From JAPPHA01 sp965220985 (GTDB taxonomy: Bacteria > Pseudomonadota > Alphaproteobacteria > Rhodobacterales > Rhodobacteraceae): a DNA stretch of 64,000 nt. The stretch is from positions 1,302,001 through 1,366,000 of the forward strand of contig OZ244854.1 in the NCBI GenBank assembly GCA_965220985.1, written 5' to 3'. Below, one piece after another: positions 18,050 to 26,946 of the stretch (position 1 is the stretch's first letter; each line of letters begins with the position of its first letter). Made by a program: the position numbers and the translations under genes. Under the pieces are notes generated by a model, which made no database searches, was not told the DNA's origin, and was given only the letters and a program-made list of their open reading frames with translations.

Positions 18050-18961
18050 ATGAAAAAACTGCTTTCACTTGCAGCGGCGTCGCTGCTGCTGGCCGGAGCC
18101 GCATCAGCGGAACGCTACGTGATGGTGACCCACACGCAGGGCACCGACCCGTTTTGGCCGGTTGTCGAGAAGGGTGCCAAGGATGCCGCCGCCGCCTTGG
18201 GTGTCGAGCTCGAATACAATTTCGCGCCGAGCGGCGACATGGCAGACATGGCAAAGCTGATCGAGGCCGCGACCGCGACCAATCCGGACGGTCTGATCGT
18301 TTCGCTTCCAGACGCAGCCGCACTGGGCAACGCCATTCGCGGCGCCTCGAATGCGGGCATCCCGGTGATCACCATCAATTCCGGCCTCGAATCCTCCGCT
18401 GACGTCGGCGCTCTGATGCATGTCGGCCAGCCCGAGAGTCTCGCGGGCTTCAAGGCAGGTGCAAGAGCCGCTGCCGAAGGCGCGACAAATCCGATCTGCC
18501 TGAACCAGGAGGCCTTTAACACGGCCCTCGTCGATCGCTGCAACGGATACTTCGATGCGATGGGCAAGGAACTGAACATGATCGACGTTTCCAATGACGT
18601 CGCCCAGATCAAGACCCGGACGGCCGCCGCACTGCAGGCCGACGAGTCCCTGGACGCCGTTCTCGCCGTCGGACCGCATGTCTGCGAGGCCGCAGCTGAT
18701 GCGATCGATGATGTTGGTGCGAGCGTCCATCTGTCGTGCTTCGACCTGACGCCGGGCGTGATTTCGCTGATCAAGAGCGGAAAGGTGCAATACTCGATCG
18801 ACCAGCAGCAGCGCCTGCAAGGATACATGCCGGTCGTCGTTCTGCACCTCTACACGACGAATGCCGGCATGCTGCCGGGGGACAATATCCCGTCGGGACC
18901 CGGCTTTGTCGATGCAAGCAACGCGGACGCCGTTGAAGCGCAGGCCGGCGTCAATCGCTGA
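18050..18961 (+). CDS. Sugar-type ABC transporter substrate-binding protein
   Basis: 303 residues. Clear signal peptide (MKKLLSLAAASLLLAGAASA), then a type I periplasmic-binding fold (VMVTHTQGTDPFWPVVEKGAKDAA, DGLIVSLPDAAALGNAI, VLAVGPHVCEAAADAI). Related to RbsB-type proteins; the ligand is not recognisable. First gene of a three-gene operon that copies the frcBCA design. Followed by a stem-loop at 19006-19028. Confidence 0.88.
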   Translation: MKKLLSLAAASLLLAGAASAERYVMVTHTQGTDPFWPVVEKGAKDAAAALGVELEYNFAPSGDMADMAKLIEAATATNPDGLIVSLPDAAALGNAIRGASNAGIPVITINSGLESSADVGALMHVGQPESLAGFKAGARAAAEGATNPICLNQEAFNTALVDRCNGYFDAMGKELNMIDVSNDVAQIKTRTAAALQADESLDAVLAVGPHVCEAAADAIDDVGASVHLSCFDLTPGVISLIKSGKVQYSIDQQQRLQGYMPVVVLHLYTTNAGMLPGDNIPSGPGFVDASNADAVEAQAGVNR

Positions 18962-19005
18962 TCTGAATTTGCGTTCATCCCAAATGTCGGATGTCGCATC
19001 TGGTT

Positions 19006-19028
19006 CGGGTGCCGGATTTCGGTGCCCG
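19006..19028 (+). promoter_or_regulatory. Stem-loop after the second sugar-binding-protein gene
   Basis: CGGGTGCCG (19006-19014) pairs with CGGTGCCCG (19020-19028) over GATTT, a 9-bp stem with two G-U pairs, between the binding protein and the permease. No T-run. Same position as the loops after frcB, livJ and dctP. Confidence 0.5.
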
Positions 19029-19112
19029 GACCAATTTGACCCAAGTCAGTTGCCGCTTGAATCAGGGCACTGAACTCGCATTGATCGATGGCTCGAATGG
19101 AACAGGATATCG

Positions 19113-20240
19113 ATGACTGAAGCTGACACGACACGACAGGAAGCGGACCGTCGGGTCCGTGAAGGGCCATTGCGACGGCTCGTCAGGCGACCCGAGATCG
19201 GGTCTTTTTCCGGGATGGTCGTCATCCTGGTGTTTCTGGCGATCGTTGCCGGGGACGTGGTCTACAATCCGCTCGGCATCAAGAACAACCTGTCCATCAT
19301 TTCCCAGCTCGGGATCATCGCGATCGGGGCCTGCCTGCTGATGATCGCGGGCGAGTTCGATCTCTCGATCGGTTCGATGATCGGCTTTGCGGGAATGTCG
19401 ATGGCCATGATGATGAAATGGGGCCTCCCGTTCGGTCTCGGCGAGGCATCGCCGCTTCAGGCGTTTCTTCTGACATTGATCATGACGCTGACCATCGGTT
19501 GGCTGATCGGCAACATCGTCGTCCGCTCCGGCCTGTCGTCTTTCATCGTCACGCTCGCGTTTCTGTTCATTCTCCGCGGCTTGACCGAAGTCTGCTTCAG
19601 GGAATTCAACGAGGGATCGACCCAGATCTCCGGCCTGCCGGACTTCAAGGAATCCGACTTCGTCGCCTATCTGTTCGGCGGCGAGACCTTCAAGTGGCTG
19701 TTCTCGCTGCTCTACGAGATCGGCTGGAACATCAACCGGCGCGGCGAGCAATGGGTCACGGGTTTCGATGCCCGTGTCGCGTGGTGGATGATCCTGGCCG
19801 CATGCTCCTACGTGGTTCTGTCCCGGACTCAGCTCGGCAACTGGATCTACGCCACGGGCGACAACAAGGAGAGCGCGAGAGCTAACGGCGTTCCGGTCAA
19901 CCAGGTCAAGATCGGACTGTTCATGTTCACGGCCTTCTGCGCCACGCTGTTCGCGGCCTGTCAGGTGTTCGACACCAACACGGCTGATGCGGCCAAGGGG
20001 AATCTGAAGGAACTCGAGGCAATCGCTGCCGCGGTCGTGGGCGGAACGGTGATGACCGGAGGCTTCGGCTCGATCGTCGGCGTCATCTTTGGCGCCGTCA
20101 TCTTCGGCCTCGTGCAGAACTCGGTTTTCTACATTTCGTGGATTGACGGTTCCTACTATCGCGTGTTCCTCGGGACCGTGCTGCTGATTGCGGCGTTCGG
20201 CAACGAGAACATCCGGAAGCGGATTACCGGAGGGATCTGA
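19113..20240 (+). CDS. Sugar-type ABC transporter permease
   Basis: 375 residues, multi-spanning BPD_transp_2 family. It has MIAGEFDLSIGSMIGFAGMS (the RbsC-type GxxDLSxG loop) and the coupling segment ATGDNKESARANGVPV. A loop of about 60 residues (around 175-225, with FNEGSTQISGLPDFKESDF) makes it longer than FrcC. Partner of the binding protein upstream and the ATPase that starts 1 bp after its stop. Confidence 0.9.
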   Translation: MTEADTTRQEADRRVREGPLRRLVRRPEIGSFSGMVVILVFLAIVAGDVVYNPLGIKNNLSIISQLGIIAIGACLLMIAGEFDLSIGSMIGFAGMSMAMMMKWGLPFGLGEASPLQAFLLTLIMTLTIGWLIGNIVVRSGLSSFIVTLAFLFILRGLTEVCFREFNEGSTQISGLPDFKESDFVAYLFGGETFKWLFSLLYEIGWNINRRGEQWVTGFDARVAWWMILAACSYVVLSRTQLGNWIYATGDNKESARANGVPVNQVKIGLFMFTAFCATLFAACQVFDTNTADAAKGNLKELEAIAAAVVGGTVMTGGFGSIVGVIFGAVIFGLVQNSVFYISWIDGSYYRVFLGTVLLIAAFGNENIRKRITGGI

Positions 20241-20241
20241 C

Positions 20242-21030
20242 ATGACGAATTCGACGACTCCGCTCGTTCGCCTCGAGAACATCGTCAAGAAGTTTGGCCC
20301 TTTCACGGCGTTGAACGGGGTCTCGATGGAGGTCCATCCGGGCGAGGTCCATGCCTTGCTCGGAGACAATGGCGCGGGCAAGTCGACGCTGATCAAGATC
20401 CTGTCTGGGGTCTTTCGCCCGACCTCGGGACAGATCCACGTTGAAGGACGACCGGTCGACTTTCGCTCGCCGAGGGATGCAACCCAGGTCGGGATCGGGA
20501 CGGTCTACCAGGATCTGGCGCTGAATCAGCTGATGTCCGTGACTCGGAATTTTTTCATGGGCCGGGAAATCTACTGGGGGCGACCGCCTCTCGGCGTGCT
20601 CAAGATGGCGGAAATGGATCGGATCACCCATGACGAGATGATCAAGATCGGGATCGACATTTCCGATCCGGGGCAAGCTGTCGGAACCATGTCGGGCGGT
20701 CAGCGCCAGACACTTGCGATTGCCCGGGCGATCTATTTCGGCGCCAAGGTCCTGATTCTTGATGAACCCACCTCGGCGCTTGGTCAGCGTCAGCAGATGG
20801 AGGTCCTCAAGACGATCAAGCGCGTTCGCGCGCGGGGCAACATTGCCATCATCCTGATCACCCACAACGAGATTCACTCGAAACTCGTGGCGGACAGGTT
20901 CACGTTTCTGTCGCTCGGCGAGGTCATCGGCGCAGGCACACATGAGGATCTCGAAGGCGACGACATCCGCCGCCTGATGTCGGGCGGTGCCGAAATGGCG
21001 GATCTCGAACAGGAACTCGCCGCGATCTGA
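20242..21030 (+). CDS. Sugar-type ABC transporter ATPase (single domain)
   Basis: 262 residues with one ABC domain: Walker A GDNGAGKST, Q-loop VYQDLALNQ, signature MSGGQRQTLAIARA, Walker B VLILDEPTSALG, H-loop ITHNE. Like FrcA, it is half the size of RbsA-type ATPases. AGGG before the ATG at 20242. Last gene of the operon. Confidence 0.92.
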   Translation: MTNSTTPLVRLENIVKKFGPFTALNGVSMEVHPGEVHALLGDNGAGKSTLIKILSGVFRPTSGQIHVEGRPVDFRSPRDATQVGIGTVYQDLALNQLMSVTRNFFMGREIYWGRPPLGVLKMAEMDRITHDEMIKIGIDISDPGQAVGTMSGGQRQTLAIARAIYFGAKVLILDEPTSALGQRQQMEVLKTIKRVRARGNIAIILITHNEIHSKLVADRFTFLSLGEVIGAGTHEDLEGDDIRRLMSGGAEMADLEQELAAI

Positions 21031-21182
21031 CTTGGGGCGGTTTTCGTCGATTGCGATCGGTATCTGCCTCGGTGCACGCCAGCGCGACTGCTTGAGGGTG
21101 GCGATCTTGGTACCGCCGGATTCGCGAGGCCTCGGGCCTCGCACTTGATCACGGCGACGATGCGACAAATACAGGTGACGCG

Positions 21183-21665
21183 ATGATTTACAGTGACCGG
21201 CAATGCGGTGTGTCCGAGCGAGAGCTCGCGAATCTCAAGAGTGCGCTCGCCGCAACCGAGGCGCAACCAACCGACGATGAGTGGCTTCGCGAACTCGAAA
21301 TCGAAGGCCTCAAGAGCCAGATCGCCGAAATCGAGGCCGACATCTCCCGTTACAACATGCTCAAATCGGGTGACAAACCCCACGCAAAGTCGTTCTCCCT
21401 GGACGACTTGCCCCGCGTTTTGATCGAGGCCCGGATTGCATCGGGCATGAGTCAATCTGAGTTGGCCGCAGTTCTCGGAGTGCAACCACAGAGAATACAG
21501 CGCGACGAGGCATCCAACTACGCTGGAGCGAGCCTTGACCGGCTGATCAGCATCTCCAAGGCGCTGAACCTGCACGCGGTTGGGAAGCTCGAAGCTGAAT
21601 CCGACTGCCGATTCAGGGGCGTTCGAACAAACGATTCTGCGTCGTGCCAAGTCTCTTGGCGGTAA
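21183..21665 (+). CDS. XRE-family helix-turn-helix protein
   Basis: 160 residues. A helical N-terminal half (about 13-60, with LEIEGLKSQIAEIEADISRY) looks like a coiled coil. It is followed by an XRE HTH (LIEARIASGMSQSELAAVLGVQPQRIQRDEASNYAGASLDRLISISKALNL). Proteins of this layout often act as antitoxins or autoregulators, but no toxin or ImmA-type peptidase lies next to it. The last ~25 residues (after about 135) look atypical, and the frame next to it stays open, so a late frameshift is possible. It could regulate the liv operon 250 bp downstream; that is only inference. Confidence 0.75.
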   Translation: MIYSDRQCGVSERELANLKSALAATEAQPTDDEWLRELEIEGLKSQIAEIEADISRYNMLKSGDKPHAKSFSLDDLPRVLIEARIASGMSQSELAAVLGVQPQRIQRDEASNYAGASLDRLISISKALNLHAVGKLEAESDCRFRGVRTNDSASCQVSWR

Positions 21666-21916
21666 TCTCGAACATCGTTTTTCCCTCATGCGAGAAAGTC
21701 ATTCCGCATCGCCGGTCAGCGAAGGCGGCTCGGAGACACGAGCGGGGCTCCGAAGATCCAAGATTGCAATGCAAGTCTTGAATGACTACCACAATGACCG
21801 AACCCAAGATGACCGATCAAACGCGATTTCGTGGACTATGCCGTTCGTGATCGCCGCCTTTGGCATTGAAGAGTCGAAGTCCGGTCAGCTTGAAACAAGA
21901 CACAAGGGGGGAAACC

Positions 21917-23116
21917 ATGTTGCGATCAATGAATAGAGTACTGGCCGCTGCCGCGCTTGTCGGAACGATGATGATGGGTGTGTCGGCACAGGCGCAGGAC
22001 GTGATCAAGCTCGGAACGATCGCGCCCAAGACCGGTCCGCTGGCCGGTGGCGCGACAGTCACCCAATGGCCAAACGTCGAACTCTGGGTCAAGCAGGTCA
22101 ATGCCCGCGGTGGCCTCAAGGTCGGCGACAAGCAGATGATGATCGAAGTCATCGAGTATGACGACAAGACCAATCCCGGCGAGCACATCAAGCTTGCTCA
22201 GCGACTGGCGGAACAGGACGAGGTCGATTTCATCGTCGCGCCATACGGGACTGGATTCAACATCGCGACCGCGCCGATCTACGGCAGGTACGGCTATCCG
22301 ATGATCGCCGTCTCGGCCATCACCGACAAGATCGACGAACTGACCACGCGCTATCCCAACCTGTTTTTCACGCTGGGATCCACCACCGCCTTCGTCGAAG
22401 GTGTTCGCGACATCCTGATCGAAGAGCGCGACGCGGGCAGGATCAACAACAAGGTCGCAATGGTCAATGTTGCCGATGCATTCGGCATCGAGCTGGCCGA
22501 CCGCGCCCGCGAGCTCTTCGTCGAGGCAGGATTCGAGCTCGTTTATGACAAGTCCTATCCTCTGGGGACACCGGATCTGTCGCCGGTCATGAAGGGAGCC
22601 AAGGCCACCGACGCCGACAGCTTTGTCGCTTGGTCATATCCTCCCGACACTTTCGGACTTGCCGAGCAGGCAATCATCGAAAACCTCGATGTCAAGCTCT
22701 ACTACTCGGCGGTTGCCACGTCGTTTCCGGCGTTCAAGGCAGCCTATGGCGACAAGATCAACAATGTCCTTGGTGCCGGTGGTACGAATGTCGATGACCC
22801 AAGGATCGCCGCCTACCGCGAGGCTCACGAGGAGCTGACCGGAAAGACTGCCGATTACTGGGCCAGCGCCAACACCTATGCAGCGCTGGAAATCCTCGGT
22901 CAGGCAATCGAAGGATCGGGATCGCTCGACAAGGATACGGTCACCGAATACATCAAGAACAACAGTTTCGAGACCGTGATGGGAACGCTGTCATTCGTCA
23001 ACAACAACTCCGCCACATTCTGGTCGGTTGGCCAGTGGCAGGACGGGACCTTCCGCGGCGTCAAGGGCTCGAATGTCGAGGGCGCAGTCTCGGTACGCCA
23101 GAAGGACGGCTGGTAA
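21917..23116 (+). CDS. livJ: Branched-chain amino-acid-type ABC transporter substrate-binding protein
   Basis: 399 residues from the ATG at 21917, with GGGGGGAAA before it; longer in-frame starts lack a site. Signal peptide ends at SAQA. A type I (Peripla_BP_6) fold: IKLGTIAPKTGPLAGGA, NVELWVKQVNARGGLKVG, YDDKTNPGEHIKLAQRL, VAPYGTGFNIATAPI. Such proteins bind hydrophobic amino acids but also amides or aromatic acids; the aldehyde and alcohol dehydrogenases in the same operon make a non-amino-acid ligand possible. Followed by a perfect stem-loop. Confidence 0.87.
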   Translation: MLRSMNRVLAAAALVGTMMMGVSAQAQDVIKLGTIAPKTGPLAGGATVTQWPNVELWVKQVNARGGLKVGDKQMMIEVIEYDDKTNPGEHIKLAQRLAEQDEVDFIVAPYGTGFNIATAPIYGRYGYPMIAVSAITDKIDELTTRYPNLFFTLGSTTAFVEGVRDILIEERDAGRINNKVAMVNVADAFGIELADRARELFVEAGFELVYDKSYPLGTPDLSPVMKGAKATDADSFVAWSYPPDTFGLAEQAIIENLDVKLYYSAVATSFPAFKAAYGDKINNVLGAGGTNVDDPRIAAYREAHEELTGKTADYWASANTYAALEILGQAIEGSGSLDKDTVTEYIKNNSFETVMGTLSFVNNNSATFWSVGQWQDGTFRGVKGSNVEGAVSVRQKDGW

Positions 23117-23180
23117 TCTGACGGTCGGGGCTGACAGAGCATTGACGGAGACCACCGTCCTGCCAGCCTGACCAGAGCCT

Positions 23181-23202
23181 CCCGGCGGATTGTTCCGCCG
23201 GG
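23181..23202 (+). promoter_or_regulatory. Stem-loop after livJ
   Basis: CCCGGCGGA (23181-23189) pairs perfectly with TCCGCCGGG (23194-23202) over the tetraloop TTGT. The livH start follows 24 nt later and no T-run is present, so it probably stabilises the upstream message or partly terminates. Confidence 0.65.
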
Positions 23203-23226
23203 GGCGTTCAATCCCTGCCCAAGCCA

Positions 23227-24093
23227 ATGCTGGACATCGTCGTTTCAGGACTCCTGTTGTCGGGAACCTACGCGCTCGTCGCGATGGGTCTCAACCTGCA
23301 ATACGGTGTTGCCCGCATCATGAATCTCGCTAACGGCGAGATTCTCGTGCTTGGTGCATTGGCGGCTTTCTGGCTGTTCACGACCAATGGCGTGTCGCCG
23401 CTGTTGACCCTGGTCATGGTGACGCCGGCGGCGTTCGTCGGGAACTGGCTGATCTATCGGTTTCTTCTGTCCCCGCTCGCGAAACGTTCCCGCACACGCG
23501 GTCAGCTCGAAGTCGACTCGATTCTCGCGACCTTCGGCGTGTCGTTCTTCCTGATCGGCGTGATGGTGAGCATCGAAGGCGGATTCTTCGCCTACACCTA
23601 TCTCTCGGAACCCGTTTCCATCGTCGGCTCCACCACCTCTCTCAATCGAGTGGTGGCGTTTCTGCTCGCGTCGCTGATCGGGATTCTTCTGTATCTGTGG
23701 ATGTACCGGACACGGAGTGGCGTCGCGCTGCGGGCTGTCGCCGTTTCCACCGAGGCCAGTGGCCTTGTCGGCATCAACGTGCCAAGAACCGCAGCGCTGG
23801 CCTTTGCCCTTGGCGGTGCCATCACGGCCGCCGGCGGCACGCTGATCTCGACATTCATCACGCTCGACGCCTCGGTAGGGGTCGTGTTCACGATGAAGGC
23901 GTTGATCATCGTGATCATGGGAGGCGTGGGCGACATCCGGGGGGCTATCGTGGCGGCGGTCATTCTGGGCGTTGTTGAAACGGCAGTCGCGACCCTCATC
24001 GATCCGGGCCTCACCCTGGCTGCCGCCTATCTGATCTTTGTCCTGATCCTGCTGTTCCGCCCGCAGGGAATCTTCGGGCGGCGTCCGCTGTGA
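23227..24093 (+). CDS. livH: Liv-type ABC transporter permease (LivH)
   Basis: 288 residues, hydrophobic throughout, with the LivH starting pattern LLLSGTYALVAMGLNLQYGVARIMNLANGE and the conserved RAVAVSTEASGLVGINV coupling loop. Its stop overlaps the GTG start of livM (GTGA). Confidence 0.93.
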   Translation: MLDIVVSGLLLSGTYALVAMGLNLQYGVARIMNLANGEILVLGALAAFWLFTTNGVSPLLTLVMVTPAAFVGNWLIYRFLLSPLAKRSRTRGQLEVDSILATFGVSFFLIGVMVSIEGGFFAYTYLSEPVSIVGSTTSLNRVVAFLLASLIGILLYLWMYRTRSGVALRAVAVSTEASGLVGINVPRTAALAFALGGAITAAGGTLISTFITLDASVGVVFTMKALIIVIMGGVGDIRGAIVAAVILGVVETAVATLIDPGLTLAAAYLIFVLILLFRPQGIFGRRPL

Positions 24094-25025
24094 AACCGTC
24101 GAGCACTCGCGAGTTGGCGATCGCCGCGGTTCTGGCAATTCTCGCGATCGGCGTGCCCTTCGTTACGAACGGCTACTGGCTGTCGATCGCCGTGACAGGA
24201 ATGATGTACATCGCGCTCGCCACGTCCTGGGCGCTGTTTTCGGGGCCGACTCACTACATCAGCCTCGCAACGGGGGCTTTCTTCGGAGTGGGCGGCTATG
24301 CGGTTGGCGCGGGCATGTCGGACTACCAATTGCCTTTCGCGCTGATGGTCGTCATCGGACCCATCGCAGCCCTGGTGCTCGCGGCTCTGATCGGGATCGC
24401 CACCCTGCGATTGTCAGGAGTCTACTTCGTGATCTTCACGCTGGGGCTTGCGGAGATGATCCGCAATCTCGTCAGCTGGGTCCAGAACAACTTTCTCGGA
24501 TCGCGAGGTCTCTATGTGCTGACCGATCTCAGAGACCCGCAGATCTACTGGATGCTTCTCGCAACAGCGGCCGTCATCTATCTCTTCGGCTGGCTCGTCA
24601 GCAGGTCGCGGTTGGGGTTCGCGCTGCGCGTCATCGGTGGCGACGAGACCGTCGCCCGACACGTCGGCATCGAGACTGCAACCGCGAAGGTCATTCTTTT
24701 TGCGTCAACCGGATTCTTTGCCGCTCTTGTCGGTGCGCTGATCGCGCCGCGCTGGAGCTACATCGAACCGAACCAGGTGTTTTCGCCGCAGCTGAGCTTT
24801 CTCGTCGTGATCATGGCGCTGCTCGGCGGCTCGGGGCGTCTCTGGGGTCCGTTGGTGGGCGTCATCCCTTTCACAATCCTGTGGGAGTGGGTCGCGGTGC
24901 AATTCCCGAACCAGTCCACGCTTGTCCTCGGGCTTGCGTTTCTTCTGATCGTCTATCTTCTGCCGCAAGGCGTCATCGGGCGCATCGAGCAGTTGGGGGC
25001 ATGGGTGAGAGAGAAACGGAAATGA
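24090..25025 (+). CDS. livM: Liv-type ABC transporter permease (LivM)
   Basis: 311 residues from a GTG that overlaps livH by 4 bp. LivM-type features: YIALATSWALFSGPTHYISLATGAFFGVGGY and a coupling loop FALRVIGGDETVARHVGIET. Its stop overlaps the ATG of livG by 4 bp, so livH-livM-livG are translationally coupled. Confidence 0.93.
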   Translation: MKPSSTRELAIAAVLAILAIGVPFVTNGYWLSIAVTGMMYIALATSWALFSGPTHYISLATGAFFGVGGYAVGAGMSDYQLPFALMVVIGPIAALVLAALIGIATLRLSGVYFVIFTLGLAEMIRNLVSWVQNNFLGSRGLYVLTDLRDPQIYWMLLATAAVIYLFGWLVSRSRLGFALRVIGGDETVARHVGIETATAKVILFASTGFFAALVGALIAPRWSYIEPNQVFSPQLSFLVVIMALLGGSGRLWGPLVGVIPFTILWEWVAVQFPNQSTLVLGLAFLLIVYLLPQGVIGRIEQLGAWVREKRK

Positions 25026-25759
25026 ACTCCGCCGAAGTCATTCTCTCGGTTGACGGCGTCTCGCGACGGTTCGGGGGTCTTGTCGCGGTTTCCGGTCTGT
25101 CTTTCGATGTGCCGAAAAACGCGATGGTCGGCGTGATCGGCCCCAACGGTTCGGGCAAGACAACGCTCCTGAACATGATTTCGGGCGCGCTCAAGCCGAC
25201 ATCGGGGCGCATCGCGATGAGGGGCGAGCAGATATCGGGACTGCCCGCACACAGAATCGCGCGTGCCGGGGTTGGCAGGACGTTTCAGCTCGTGCGCCTT
25301 TTGCCGGGGCTGAATGTCCTCGAAAACGTGATGGCCGGCGCCGTCTTCGGTCACCGGCGGCGATGGGGACGGGAGGCGGAGGACTTCGCTCTCGACATGC
25401 TGAGACGCGTTGGTCTCGAAGCCAGCGCCAAGGCGTCGGTGTCGCAATTGACATACATCGACCAGAAACGCCTCGAACTTGCCCGAACGCTGGCGGGAGA
25501 ACCGCAGGTGCTGTTGCTCGACGAATGGCTCGCAGGACTGAACCCGACTGAACTTGCGACCGGCATCGACCTCGTGCACGCCTTGCGCGACGAAGGGCGA
25601 ACGGTCGTGCTGGTCGAACACGTCATGGACGCCATTCGATCATTGTGTGACCGTTGCATTGTCATGTCATCCGGCCGCAAGATTGCCGAGGGCTCCCCCG
25701 AAGAAGTTCTCTCGGACCGCGATGTCATCCGTGCCTATCTCGGAGATGACGATGCCTGA
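25022..25759 (+). CDS. livG: Liv-type ABC transporter ATPase (LivG)
   Basis: 245 residues from the ATG at 25022 (4-bp overlap with livM). Walker A GPNGSGKTT, Q-loop TFQLVRLL, the LivG-type dimer region NVLENVMAGA, Walker B QVLLLDEWLAGLNP, switch His in VLVEHVMDAI. The signature is degenerate: SQLTYIDQKRLELARTLA instead of LSGGQ. This is seen in part of the LivG family but is more divergent than usual. Confidence 0.92.
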   Translation: MNSAEVILSVDGVSRRFGGLVAVSGLSFDVPKNAMVGVIGPNGSGKTTLLNMISGALKPTSGRIAMRGEQISGLPAHRIARAGVGRTFQLVRLLPGLNVLENVMAGAVFGHRRRWGREAEDFALDMLRRVGLEASAKASVSQLTYIDQKRLELARTLAGEPQVLLLDEWLAGLNPTELATGIDLVHALRDEGRTVVLVEHVMDAIRSLCDRCIVMSSGRKIAEGSPEEVLSDRDVIRAYLGDDDA

Positions 25760-25818
25760 CCACCATCAGGATCACAACGTTGCCGCAGGCCAGCACAGCA
25801 TCGGGTCGGAGTCGGCCG

Positions 25819-26946
25819 ATGCTTGATGTCCGTGAACTCTCTGTCGCCTATGGCCGGCATCCGGCGCTGCAGGATGTGTCGCTGTCGGTGGGCTCCGGCG
25901 AACTCGTTGTCATTCTCGGTGCGAATGGCGCGGGAAAGACCACGTTGCTCAGGTCGATTTCGGGCATATGCGAGGGGCAGGTCAGCGGAGAGATCTTTCT
26001 CGACGGTCAATCGCTCGTCGGTCTCGCCCCCGACGAGACCGTCGAGCGCGGCGTTGTTCTCGTGCCCGAGGGACGTGGCATCTTCGGAGACCTGAACGTG
26101 CGCGAGAACCTCCTGCTCGGTTCATACTGCTCCCGTGCCCGAGGCTCGGAAGACGAAAACCTGGATCGAGTGCTGCAGCTCTTCCCGCAGCTCGAGGAAC
26201 GCCTGACCCAGGTGGCCCGCACCATGTCGGGTGGTGAACAGCAGATGGTCGCGGTCGGACGGGCGATCATGTCGGCACCGCGGATCCTGGTCCTCGACGA
26301 GCCATCCCTTGGCTTGTCGCCGCGCCTGTGCAGGGAGTTCTTCCAGAATCTCGCGAAGATCAGATCGCTCGGCATCGGCGTGCTGCTTGTCGAGCAGAAT
26401 GCGCGCCAGAGTCTTGCCATTGCCGATCGCGGATACCTGCTCGAAAACACCCGAATCGTTCATCACGACAGCGCCAGCAACCTGGCCAGCGATCCGGCCG
26501 TGCAGGCGGCCTACCTGGGTGCGGGAGGCCGGAGTTCGAAGGCGAAAACAGCCGCGGTTCCGGAGCCGCCCGAAAGAATGACGGTTCAGCCCAAACCGCA
26601 GCCTCGACGTTCCGCAAGCGAGCACGCGGGGATCGACATCGATGAACTGGTCAATCGTGTCGAGCGGCACTCTGCACCACCTTCGCGCACGTCGGGGTCG
26701 CATGCCGGGTCCACCTCTCATTCGGCCCGGCTCGCTGCCGCGATCCACGACATCAAGAAGGCGGCGTCCGATGCGAGGATTCCGGTGCGGAAGCCAGAGG
26801 CGGATGAGACAAGGGAAAAGTCCATTCCCGCTGATCCCGATTCCGCCAAGAGGCCGGTCATCGAGATCTACCGTCGCCCCAGGGTCGAAGTCTACCGTCG
26901 GCGACCCTCAGGCAGGGCTAATCAAAAGTCGTCATTTGGCACTTGA
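25819..26946 (+). CDS. livF: Liv-type ATPase (LivF) with long C-terminal tail, 3' end replaced by IS
   Basis: 375 residues from the ATG at 25819 (a TTG at 25780 is in frame). The ABC domain fills about residues 1-235: Walker A GANGAGKTT, VPEGRGIFGDLNVRENL, signature MSGGEQQMVAVGRA, Walker B ILVLDEPSLGLSP, VEQNARQSL. Typical LivF ends there. This copy adds ~140 polar, Pro/Arg/Ser-rich residues, ending in two YRRP-like repeats (IEIYRRP, VEVYRRRP). The gene is cut by the insertion sequence at 26913: the last 11 residues (RANQKSSFGT and the Gly codon) are read from the element. Joining the flanks restores ...RPSGEFERN and a stop at 29072-29074. Probably still functional because the ABC domain is intact. 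Confidence 0.9.
   Translation: MLDVRELSVAYGRHPALQDVSLSVGSGELVVILGANGAGKTTLLRSISGICEGQVSGEIFLDGQSLVGLAPDETVERGVVLVPEGRGIFGDLNVRENLLLGSYCSRARGSEDENLDRVLQLFPQLEERLTQVARTMSGGEQQMVAVGRAIMSAPRILVLDEPSLGLSPRLCREFFQNLAKIRSLGIGVLLVEQNARQSLAIADRGYLLENTRIVHHDSASNLASDPAVQAAYLGAGGRSSKAKTAAVPEPPERMTVQPKPQPRRSASEHAGIDIDELVNRVERHSAPPSRTSGSHAGSTSHSARLAAAIHDIKKAASDARIPVRKPEADETREKSIPADPDSAKRPVIEIYRRPRVEVYRRRPSGRANQKSSFGT
26903..26912. repeat. Left target-site duplication of the DruA/ISAs1-type element
   Basis: GACCCTCAGG directly left of the element, identical to 29046-29055 directly right of it. 10 bp fits the 8-10 bp duplications made by the ISAs1 family. Confidence 0.9.
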
